NCBI GenBank assembly: GCA_037447655.1
Contig: JBBHKE010003190.1
Coordinates: 489,424 to 553,423 of the forward strand
Reading direction: 5' to 3'
From: Zygnema cylindricum
Taxonomy: Eukaryota > Streptophyta > Zygnematophyceae > Zygnematales > Zygnemataceae
DNA: 64,000 nucleotides
Shown here: in pieces, positions 34,946 through 46,200 of the stretch
Position numbering within the stretch: the stretch's first letter is position 1
Layout of the letters: every line of letters begins with the position of its first letter
The notes under the pieces: model-generated
Told to the model about the DNA's origin: nothing
The model's input: the letters and a program-made list of their open reading frames with translations, nothing else
Databases searched by the model: none
Program-made: the position numbers and the translations under genes

Positions 34946-36577
34946 GTGAAGTTCAATTAGGCGGTCCCAGTAAATATACGGACAAGTCTACTGGCAGCGT
35001 TTACTGGAAGTCCGCTCCATTGTGTCGGGCCAGGAACAAACCTTCCTCAAATATGATTGGTGCCACGTAGGTTAGAGTACAGATTCTAAAAATCTTGAAA
35101 AAAATCTACAAACGGAATATCTGTACGAAATTTCTGTACCACTTGAGGTAATTAATGATTCGTACATAAAGTTTTCGGCTAGATTTTGATTTTTAAAATG
35201 GAAATCAAAATTTCGAAACAGAATGGCAAAAAGACCCGACAAACTTTTAAGGTCGCGGCAAACTTTGAATGTAACATTCAACGTGGCAGGAGGCACATGG
35301 CATGTACGACGTGCACGCCTGTGACCGTTTGTACAGCGTAGATTTTTTTCCTTTTCACGTGTACCAATGGTAATGAATGGCAATCATCTAGTGGGCCCCA
35401 ACTCAGGATGATGTGCTCGATTGCTTCGCGGATCTCAAAATGTGAAAGATCCAACGGTCAAGAATTACGCCCACATCATTGGAGCTACAGCTTTCCAGTA
35501 ACGATGTTTCGTCCGACCAAAAAAATATCCTGGTACGGCTCTAAATGGCACTGTACAAAAACGTACGGCATCCAGTAACGAACCCCACTTTTCGTATAAT
35601 GGAACTTCACCCTAAAACTTCTTTGGAACTTTGACGAAACGTCCTCCCCCCTTCTTACGGATGGTTTGGTACGGACGGATTTGAGTCATCGGCGACTAAT
35701 CGTACGGCAACATGAATCGCATCGCGACGCTTTTGTTGACGTGAGAGGACGTCAAGGGCGATTCAAGTCCAAACAAAAAAAAGGACATTCATTTCCTCAT
35801 CTCATCCGTCATCCATTTCTAGTGTGAATCGTACACATTATTGACTGCACCCTGTGAATGGCCCTAGTGCCTGTGTGTTTTTTGTCGCCCAGATCAGATT
35901 TTCAAAAATTTGTAAGCGACGGCGATAGATGGCCTATGTGGCATCCGACGGCTTTGGGCACTCCATTGCCGTCGAGATTTGCATGCCAAAAACTGTTTTT
36001 TGGTTTTAACATTAATGCGGCTGTGGTCGAAGACCATTTCAAATTTGAAATTTGAATAAAAACAAAAAAAAATGCCAGAAAGTATCTTTACGACGTCATG
36101 CGCATTTTCTCACAGCCAAAGATCGAAGCAGAACAGACAAATGATGGAGAGAAAAAATCGTTCAAGATCCATGTGCGCATATTCATTGCTATAAGCGAAA
36201 ACAGGTATAATAATACAAGCCATCAAAGGCCAGGATCTAGCGATATAACGTTTTCGTTTTATTTAACGATTTTCCTACGTACGACGTTGGAAATTTTTGT
36301 TTGGATGCTATTACACGCGCAAAGGCGTTCACTGGTCCAAAGAAGGAGTGACATTTGAAGCGCCAGCGAGCAAGATTCGCTCACCGACTTGACATTGCAC
36401 CACCGACACCACACGTGCATCACATGTCTCCTACGATGTTCCAAAAGGCAGTCTTTTTCGTCTTGACATCCGTATCTATAGCGTGACAAATGTCATTCCC
36501 ATACGGTATATTCTGATTTAATTTGGTCAAGAAAAGTCACTAAAAAATCACCACCATGACATCCTAAGGGCAAGTGT
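34946..36577. other. Unannotated intergenic DNA
   Basis: Mixed-composition sequence. No exon, repeat family or RNA gene recognised. Short open frames show no conserved motifs. Confidence 0.5.
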
Positions 36578-36579
36578 TA

Positions 36580-37118
36580 CACCGCCAATCGTTATTAGCG
36601 TGTAAGATTTTTTAGCGTATACAAATAAATACCGTGGTGTACGCTATTTAAGAATTTGAAAATTTTGGAAAAAATCATACATTCTAATTGTTTGGTTATG
36701 GTAATTTGGATCTTTGAAAAAAAAAATGTCGGTCGCAAACATGCTTACACTAATATAAGGTATTCGTACAAAATCTGACAAATCGTACACAAATCGTACA
36801 TTCACACGGTCGAAACGCGGCTGTCGGACGAATATGTGCGAGCGGGATTTTTTACGACCTGGTTTTTTTTCCTTTTTAGAACGCACATTCTCATGCGTCC
36901 GCGGTTACTAAAACTAATTTTTTGTACTTTTTAACTTAAAAAGGTACATTTATGTACAGTCTGACACTAACCGTACACCACTCTATCTAAGAGACAACGT
37001 ACTGAAAATAACCCTAAATAGAATAAAGAAAAAAATAGAATGAACTACACTAATGGAGAATAAAAAAAAAAAGGCGGGACGGAATTAGCGTACCCAACGC
37101 TAATAACGATTGGCGGTG
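36580..37118. mobile_element. 539-bp CACCG-type non-autonomous element
   Basis: Ends CACCGCCAATCGTTATTAGC and GCTAATAACGATTGGCGGTG, with TA at 36,578-36,579 and 37,119-37,120. The TIR differs at two base pairs from the 178-bp type, and both ends changed together, as expected of one element. No coding capacity. Confidence 0.88.
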
Positions 37119-37125
37119 TAGTGTA

Positions 37126-37331
37126 CACCGCGTATCGCTATTAGGGTTAATCACGCTAATTCGGCGCCCCTAAATTTTTACCCAAATTCTTAAATAGAGT
37201 GATTAAAAAAACCCTAAAAAACAAATTAGAGTGACTGATTTCCTTGAAAATCCCCAAATTCCCAATTAGCGTTAATCACACTAATTGTTTTTTAACACTA
37301 AATATGTGAACGCTAATAGCGATTCGCGGTG
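37126..37331. mobile_element. 206-bp CACCG-type miniature element
   Basis: Ends CACCGCGTATCGCTATTAGG and GCTAATAGCGATTCGCGGTG, with TA on both sides (37,124-37,125 and 37,332-37,333). Only GTG separates its left TA from the right TA of the preceding element. Confidence 0.88.
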
Positions 37332-37954
37332 TACTGTATCGAGCCGATTTTTAATCGATTTTATGAAGCTCGATATCCGTACAATACTTGATGTTCGCTA
37401 GGTACCGATTTTAGCACATTTTTGTATCTTGAAATTGCCACTAATCGATTTCGACATTTTAAACATTTTAATTGCTTGAAAAGTGCAAAAATGTTGAAAA
37501 ATATTAATCACCCACTGTTGTCTCTGCCATATTTATTGGGACCTATCATTTTTTTTGCCATTTTTGGCCATTTAGGCGATGTTGAGGGTTTTTAAGGGAA
37601 AATGAGCTTTGATTCTAACAAAATTAAACTAAAAAAAAGAAAAATCAGTTGTATATTTCAAAATGCAGTCGGAGTCAGATTCCAATAAGTTGGGTTGAAG
37701 ACAACGAGAGTAAAAACTTTCTCTATCTCTACATGTCTTTTTTTTTTTACATAATCAAAATAAATCATGCCAAAAACTAGTGTTGGATAGCGGATAACGG
37801 ATATGTACATTTTTAACGATTATCAATATAATGGTTTAATATATCGTAACAAAATTATCGAGATAAATTTTTGATATATCGGGATAAAATTTTGACAATT
37901 ATCGGGCCGATAACTATCGATGATAACTCGGTATTGTAATCGTATCGTACTCGG

Positions 37955-38335
37955 TAGTGCTGGGTATCGGGTAAAATCATATCGCGATAATCTCGATATT
38001 CGATATATCGATTATCGATCGGTCAGACTCCTCGATATATCGTACCGAGACCAACATAAATTATCGCGATACATTTGGTAAAAGGTGGGTGTCAGGTATA
38101 GTCGACGGGATCGTATCGGAAAATATTTCCCCGGCCCCAGAGTGCGCGCCACGAAGATGTTGAAAAAAATTGACCTAGTGTCACTTCGATATATCGCGAT
38201 TGAAATATATCGTGATATCGGCCGATATATCGCAGAAATATCGCAATATTAAGCTCTTCAATACATCGAAGCGATCCCAAATTTTGGTACATATTGAATA
38301 TCGGCAAGGGGGCTTCGATACCTAACACTAGTATT
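37955..38335. mobile_element. Candidate hAT-like miniature element
   Basis: GTACTCGG is directly repeated at 37,947-37,954 and 38,336-38,343 (8 bp, the hAT target length). The left end TAGTGCTGGGTATCGG and the inverted right part CGATACCTAACACTA resemble hAT-type termini, though five extra bases (GTATT) sit outside the right repeat. The interior is full of CGATATATCG-like palindromes, as is flanking 37,780-37,950. Confidence 0.5.
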
Positions 38336-38343
38336 GTACTCGG

Positions 38344-39138
38344 CCCTCACGCTGGATATCTCCGTACTCATTTCGTACTTTATTTTCGTAACATATTTCC
38401 ATACTTTTTGTACATACCACCCCTCCCAATTGATATTTTTTGTTGGTTGCGGAGCGATACATCGGGACCCCTCACCGCTCGATAACCGATAATTATCATT
38501 GTCGTTTTTATCGCAATAAGTATTTCCTTGATATACACCACTATAAAACACATCACATCATTTGCCAAAACTCACATTGGGATCCAAAATTTACGAACAA
38601 AGAATTTAAAGTACACCATAAGAATTTGAAAAATTAAACCAAACATACAATACCCCAAGTTTGTCTAGGTTAGACGTCAATAGATGGGACCATGCATTCA
38701 TGTTTGCCCAACAAGTGAAAATTCCTCTTACGTTTGAAAAGTCATCTCAAGACTTACTCGCGGAGCCCAAAAACTAGGCTAGTGTATCGACTAAGAATCG
38801 CAGATCCTCAATTTTCACTATCAAGGTGTGTCCTCATCTTGTTAATCGAACAACTCAAATTCGTCCTTTCCCCTAATTTTTATAAAGGTTTCAAACCGCA
38901 TGAAATTGCATGATTCCATAAAGCCCTTCCCAAAAGAAAAAAATGAAGTTACATACAAAATTTGAGTGGCAAAGCTTAAAAAAGACTGTTTCATTCATAG
39001 TTCAAAAGTAGGTGAAAGTACACCCATACAATATGCCTATTGTACGCAAAAAATACAAATATACCCTTAAGACCCATATTGTATTGGCCGCAAAATGAAA
39101 TAAAATAGTACCAGGATTGCGTTGCACATGGATCAATA
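38344..39138. other. Unannotated intergenic DNA
   Basis: No gene or repeat recognised. The same applies to 37,332-37,780, which is AT-rich with short homopolymers. Confidence 0.5.
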
Positions 39139-39458
39139 GAGAATTAAACGTCATATCTAAATGTGAAACAAAAAACGGACAAAAAAATCTTTTTGTGTGA
39201 GTTTTGAGCGACTTTTTATTTAAACCGTCAGATTCGGATGATCGGACGGTCGCTGATCAAAGTAGCGATCTAAGAAGATCACATGAAAAGCCTAAAACAC
39301 AACTTACTATAGGACTATCGTCAGATTTGGACGATCGGACGGTCGCTGATCAAAGTAGTGACTTAAGACGATCACATGAAAAGCCCATAACACAACTTTC
39401 GATGAAGGCGCCGACAAAAGACCTACAATAGAAACGCCTACTTTTGAACTATGGCTTC
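39139..39458 (+). repeat. Dispersed 320-bp repeat, copy 2
   Basis: Direct copy of 34,624-34,945, including the 93-bp internal duplication (39,226 and 39,319). It is preceded by ...GATCAATA|GAGAATTAAACG, so the TA used by the transposon at copy 1 is present here without a transposon. Confidence 0.9.
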
Positions 39459-40019
39459 ATTACAGGATACACGTAAAACCAAAAAAAAAATACATTTTGC
39501 ACTTTACGGGCGTTCAAAACGTTTCAATATCGAAACTGAAAATTGACAAAATCGCGACGAAAAGATTGTAAAATCGGTATCAAACTGCACGACATGGATC
39601 CACAGTCGGCTCGATACGAAACACTGACAAGAACGCTCATAGCCGTGCAGTGTTGTCGCGGATAGGTCTAAATAATTGAAACGCCAAATTTTGGATCGAA
39701 TGGCATAGCGATATCCATTCTTGCCGTCTCGATAACCAGTAATATCGGATATCGGAGTTATCGCGTTAGGAAGTTTACCGATAAACACCACGACTTAAAA
39801 CACATCGGATATAAAATGCCAATTTGTACGGTTTTAACGGAATTTTTAAAGTGCGACACTTGGTGCGGTCGTCGGCGGGAATCGGCCACGTCGCCTGCTT
39901 TTGCATAGCGTGGTGTACTTGTGTACTGGCGTGCGTACTGTGCTCGAGTTTCTGACTGGCCGGTACGACTGTAGCCTATAGGACGTATTAGTTTTGCGAA
40001 TGGCACCAAATTTCATCTT

Positions 40020-40115
40020 CCTCCGCTCTTCCCCTCTCTTTTTCCTTCTCTTCCACTCCCTCTCTCCCTCTCTCCCTCTCCCTCGCTCTCTCTCCCTCAC
40101 TGTCATTATCATCAA
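40020..40115 (+). repeat. CT-rich microsatellite
   Basis: CTCTCCCTC-type polypyrimidine. A complementary GA-rich tract follows at 40,265-40,353, so the two could pair as a long imperfect hairpin. Sequence 39,459-40,019 to the left holds nothing recognised. Confidence 0.85.
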
Positions 40116-40264
40116 TATAAATTTGTTTCTCTCGGGAAGTCAAATCAAGTTATGGAACACCAACAGACTGCAAAATAAATATTTGAACAGCGAAGGGATT
40201 TATTTAACCAGCGGGAATTCAAATTCCCGCATGCACATAATAATAAGTTTATATACCTTTCAGA

Positions 40265-40353
40265 CGTGGAGGAGGGGCGGAAGAGGGGAGAGAGGGAGAG
40301 AGGGAGAGGGGGAAAGAGAGGGAGAGAGGAGGAGAGGGGGGGAGAGGGAGGGA
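40265..40353 (+). repeat. GA-rich microsatellite
   Basis: GAGAGGGAGAGAGGGAG-type polypurine, complementary in composition to 40,020-40,115 with a ~150-bp spacer. Confidence 0.85.
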
Positions 40354-40359
40354 GATATT

Positions 40360-43256
40360 TAGGTTTTATTGATACCTTGGTAGCACGGATACACTACCCT
40401 AATTTGTTTAGCTGTATTCTTGAGCAGGAATGACTCGAGGTGTTGGAAAGTCATTGGTTTTTAGTCATAGGTGGCTTTGACAATTCATGGTATAACACGA
40501 ATTGTAGATTATGCCATGTTGAAATAGTAATAAGAATGTTAAATAATAAAAAGAATGTTGAAGTGTTTCATGAAACCGGCTCTTTAAAAATGGCGTTTGT
40601 TGAGCCCGATCATGTTACAACAGTTTGGCACAGTTAGCACGGATCTTTTTAACAAAGAGCTTAAAACTTTACCCACTAACGTCACCAAGTCAAATACTGT
40701 GGTATTCAGTTCAAAAGATGACTCCACCAACGATAAAACTGTGATATTCATTTAAAACAATGACATCATCAAGGCAAGTACTCCGGAATTCATTCATACA
40801 ACGACATCACCAATACAGGAACTCTCGCATTCATTTTAAAGACGCATTTCAGCAATGAACGTCACTAAGAATATATGCACATGAACAATATCCCAGTAAC
40901 TGAAAATCCTCCATTAACAAGGGCGAGAAATCATGGACAAAGGACAATTGACAAGTCATCGACGTTTTAATTGTCAGTATTTTAATTAAAACTGACAGTA
41001 AGCAAGTAAAAATTCAGGTCAGAATATGTACACAAAATCTGCTACTTAATGATTAATACTAAGCCTCTCATATAATACACTATGGCACCAGACTTGTAAA
41101 GACAATCTTCGCTATTTTTCTTCGACAAGTCGAGCCTCTATTCCCGAACCCCAAAAAATTAAGGGATTAACTTTTTTTTGCAGTGAAGGAATAATAAGTG
41201 GGGCCAATATTTCATCCAGTGATGAATTGCATTGGGACAATAGATCTGGGAGTGAATGAGAAATAACCAACTTTTCGAGACAGTCATCTTTTCTATTTTG
41301 GAAAGTCGGGACTTAGAGACATTTATTTTAATTCCCTGGCGCAGGGTCTTGAAAATAATGACCAAGTATTCCCTCCAAATTTGACAGTTGAAATATAATA
41401 AGGTAACCGAGGATGAATATAAGGGTAACGGAAGGTACGCCATCATTAAACTAATCAGTACCCTATACTATTGAAGGAGAAAGGGTGAAGGGATTTCATC
41501 TGTCAATGAAAAGGAGAAAAATGCGGAAATTTGACTCTTCATTTTTGACATTCCTATACACCTCTCACTGCATCCTAAAGAGTTTCACATGAGCAACATC
41601 TGCCCAAGAATGAACGGTGAAGAACTGCCAAAATGTCCTATGTTTTGATCTTCAATATTCTGTCAAAACCGAGACAGATATAACAATATAACAGTAACAA
41701 CTTCCCTATTCGACTCCAAGATATCGTGCCTTCACTTTTGTGCCATAAGAGAAGTCGACTGGAAGCACAAAGAAATCTGCAGGAGTCATGATGTATGACA
41801 ACGAAAGAAAAAGGGAGAGGGAGGGAGGGAGGGAGAGGAGGACTGAGAGAAGCAGAGAGTTGGAGAACTTGCCGTCTTCTTTAAGGCCACAAACTGCTCT
41901 TTAGTATGACCAAGAATTACCGTGGGTCATAATATGAGGATGAAATAGAAAGGCAAAGCTTGGGTGTGTACATAGCCAACACCACAAACTGCTAAATAGT
42001 GTTGTCATAAAGCCGTTTTTTTTTCTTTCTTTGTTAGGAAGGTGCTGCTGGTGAACTGAGGTGAATTCCTTCCATTGTTAAGCTCTGAGACCGCATATGT
42101 CGTAAATTGAATCGTGGATGCCACATAGGTTTTTCATCTGCTGGAGCCTGCAAAATCCCAAGAATTAAAAAAGAAAAAGAAAAAAAACAAAAGAAGACCA
42201 GTTATATTACCCATTCAAAATTCCGGACATTCGAATTTGTTCTTGTTTTGGATTGATTTACTTTTCTCAGAAATATACATTGTACTTTTTAATGAATAAT
42301 TGTTTAATAGTTCAAAATACTATGTCATTACAGTGTACAATCATGGTCAGCAACATAAAATTTTGTCGTTCCAAGAAAGCGGGATCAGTTGTATGGGACG
42401 GAAACAGAGAACAGGACACACGAGAATTCACAAAGTCTGGTCGTAATCTTCTCACGAACGGCTCTGAAAAGCCATAAACTGAAGGGAGTGAACAAGTATC
42501 TTGACTCAGCAGATTTACTTTGTAAGGATATAGTGTATCAATACATTAAGTATTGTACTTTTCTATAGACGATAAATGTGTGTTGTAAGAGGTTGAATAA
42601 AATACCTTAATTCTGAGGTTCTGAAGGCAACGACAACTAAAAGCAGAAATGAAAGATGAATTTCAGTGGAAAAACTAGAAAAAGAGATGTAGGTAGACAT
42701 GTAACTTGTGGAGAATGAGAAAAATCGTCTGATGTCCGGTGGAAGGGAAGCAGCAGAAAGACGTAAAAAGAAGAGCTGTCCTCATTTCTTGTTGATTCCA
42801 ACTAGAACAATATGAAATCGAGTTACTGTCTTCATTGTTGAAAATGATTGAACAACGATAGAACTCAAAATAAATTCTTTAAGAAGCAGAAAAATCAATA
42901 ACTAAGTTTATCTTTTCTATACATGGCAGAGCCCATAACAACCAAATCCTTCCCTTAATATATACAAACATAAATATTTCCTTTATTTTTCATCCACCAT
43001 AGAAATGTAAACTCACACAGGAAAAAAAAAAGCGAAAGTAATAACGCTTGTTATCGCTCTTAAACTGCATCCGGTACAGAGAGAGAAAACTAAAAGACAC
43101 AAACAGGAAGATAAATTACTTCAACAACTTATCAAGTTATCATACACCGAGTCGTCCTACAAAAATAAATGTACTGTAGCAAAACCCACTCATCTTCAGG
43201 TTTTAGAATTTATATACAAAGGTTTCCCTGTGAAGGTTTCTTAGGGTTTTGAGGGA
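40360..43256. other. Gene-poor 3' flank of the TPR/J-like gene
   Basis: No further exon or repeat family recognised apart from a short GGGAGGGA tract near 41,815. It probably contains the 3' UTR and terminator of the minus-strand gene ending at 43,257, but no poly(A) signal can be assigned with confidence. Confidence 0.5.
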
Positions 43257-46200
43257 TTATGAAGTATATACCTCAAACCGACAGCCTGACGAAGACTCTC
43301 TTTTTCCCATAGGCCACGTTGTAAGAGGAATCTCAGAAGGAGAAGACGAAGTTTTTAATCTTTCTGAATTTTCTGACTCAGTCCCAGAAACAGAAGTTGA
43401 CGAAAACCACGGAGAAGCCAATTTTCCAACTTTGTTTCGCAAAATTCCCGAATCAGAACTTGAACGTTCGTATCTCCCAAAATGAAACTCTCTTCTCAAT
43501 CCCAAAGGGCTAAAAACAGGACTCCCTCCTCCTCCCCCATTAACGAGCCCGATTCCCGGTTGGTTCTCTGTCTGAGGACTGCTATTACTTTCCAATCCCA
43601 TTTCGTTTTTCCATCCTTCCAGTCCCATACCCTCTCCCAATCCACCACTCGTTTTTCTCACTCTTCCCAGAGTAGTTATTGCCCCTACTTTTTTTTTTAA
43701 CATCTTCCATGACTTCTGTTTCTCCTCTTCATCATCTATACCAATTGCTTCTTTTTCAGAAACCTTTTCAACAACATTTTCAGGCAAAGTGGTTGCTGTT
43801 CCTCCTCTTTTCCTTAACGACTTCCATAACTTCTGTTTCTCCTCTTCATCTTCTACACCAATCGCCTCCTTTTCATAAACCTTCTCAGAAACATTTCCAG
43901 GCTTAGCTCCATCCATTGTCTGAGTTCCATCCTCCACCACTACTTCTTTATTACTCTCTGTCAAATCCCCTTCACTAAACGCGTCCTTCTTTTCTCCTGT
44001 CCTATTATCCAACCCCAAACCCTTAACTCCATCCATACTCCCACCACTTCGTCTTCTCCCTCTTGCCTTCCTTTTTCCCTCCTTTGACCCAACACTTTTC
44101 ACAACCTCTTCTCCCACTTGCCTCTCTTTACTTGGAGTTTTCTCCCTTCTCTTCACCCAATCCTTTTTCTTCTCCTTCTCTCCACCCTTTAAATCAGCGC
44201 CCACATTTAGAACTCCCCGAAGTCCTCTCCCCAAAAACCCCTTCTCCCTTCCCCTTTCCCTCATTCTGTCCAACGGAAGGCTATCCAAGGCGGCAAGCAT
44301 GTCTAAATCTCCCTCTTCTAATAACCCTCCTAATTCTCTACTCGATCCCAACCCCCTCAATAAACTGTCATACTCTCCTGCCTTAAGTGGTCCAGGTTCC
44401 TGTTCCAGTCTTCTCCTTCCAGTCAGTCTTACTCTCAGTCCCTTCTTCTCTCCTCCGTCTCCCTTTCCTCCTTCTTTCGGCCGCCATCTCCTCTGCCTTT
44501 CCCGCCCTTCAACCTCCTTCCCACTCCCTTTAGAAAACAATTCCCTTTTCACTCGGTTCAACCTCTTAGGGTTAACATTTGGAGCCGGCTGCAAACAATC
44601 CCCACCTTCATCAAACATACTAGTACTATGCCCTTTAATGTTCTCCCCCCCTTCGTCTGGCGGCAATTTTTTCTGTAGACTTTCATCCTTTCTTTGTAAT
44701 TCCTCCTTCATAGCCTCATCCTTGACAGCTAGCTCTCTCTTCGTCTCCCTTGGACCAACTTCCATCTCCCCTTCCTCTCCCATTGTCAACAGAGTTACCG
44801 CACAGTTTCTGGTAACTTCCTCCTTTTCCTTACTTTCTTTCTCGTCTTCCAATTCCCAAAGCACATCCATAGCTCGAGAACGTGCGGCTTCAACCAATCG
44901 TTGAAGCCGATGACCTTCCTTAGTCACTTCTATTTTTGCCGTTTCTGCTCTCTCCAAATCACTAATTGCACACCTCTCCAAAAACTGAGAGGCTCTTTCA
45001 GGATCATGTTTCAATAATGCAACTCGATAAGCTGTTTCAATTGCCGAAACAGAAGGTTGTTGAGTTGCAGGCGAAAACTCAAGACCTAAAATTCTGCTGT
45101 GATCCACCTCTCTTTTCTCCTGCAATTTTTCTAACTGTGAGAGACGCATCTTTATTTCAGTGACTCGATCGCTAGACCTATCCTTCTTTACTCCATGAAT
45201 AGCTGGTGTTCTTCCAGACCTTGTTCTCGCCTTCAAATACTGGTTTATAAACTGTCCTGAATCCCATAAAGTGGCACCTTCACACATACACCGAAAAGTC
45301 AACTGGACCAGTGTCATCCACCATTTCTGTACAGTTTTCCAAGTGGTCCGGAATTTCCTTCCCGCAATTTCTCCCCGCTGATTTTCCCTACTCATTTCTA
45401 ACTCCATCGCCAAGAGTTGTCGCAAATCGTGTACACTTTCACTGTAGGATCCCACGATTCCATACAAAATCGCACGATTCCATACTGCCTCCAGACAATG
45501 GGAGTCCAAAACCGCGGCCCGATTATAGTCGGCTATTGCTTCCGGGATTCGGGACAACTTTTCGTAAGCAGTTGCCCTTCTCAGGTAAAGAGCTGAGGCC
45601 AGAGCTGGAGGAGTTCCCTTTCTTGAGTCCAGGACTGGAAGAAACATCATTCAATAAAATAGTGTGAGCGTCAGAGTCTATTTCGTTCCATTCTTCAAGT
45701 TCAAGACTGGACAAATATAACATTCAATATAATAGTGTGAGTGCCAGAGTCTCATTCAAAGTTCCCTTTCTTGATTCCAAGACTGGAAGAACAACAAACA
45801 ATAAAACCGCCCTTCGCTATTAGAGTTAGTGTAAATGTCCCCAAATATGTTCTTGCATATTTCTGCGATCAGCATTAATTTACTGGTCATCAATAATCAG
45901 AACCAGAAAGTTTTGTGGCCCAGACCAGTTACAGTGACAAGTGTAACGCCAATGAGATTTAATTATCTAGAGAATAGTTTCAAGTCTCCAAAGTCCTAAT
46001 TACAGCCTTGCAGTTGTTTAATATAAGCTCCCTACTCTTTTTAACAATGCTCCCTATGCTCCATGATGACATTGGTCGGGAGACATTTGGTATCTCCAGA
46101 AATTTCATGCGGAACACTCTTTTCTAATTGTCTGCCGATTCAAAACCGGGATCAAATTTCCAAGTCAAACATGTCCACAAATAAAAGCAAATTCGTTAGA

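Noticed and set aside
34689-39431. Two similar 75-codon ORFs with repeated DRTVADQSSDLRRSHEKP
   Set aside because: They result from the 93-bp (31-codon) duplication in a dispersed non-coding repeat; no known domain and no splice or start context.
41159-41446. 95-codon minus-strand ORF downstream of the host gene
   Set aside because: No recognisable domain or splice context; probably chance.
43482-45667. Several plus-strand ORFs up to 201 codons
   Set aside because: Antisense shadows of the 2.4-kb last exon of the TPR/J-like gene.
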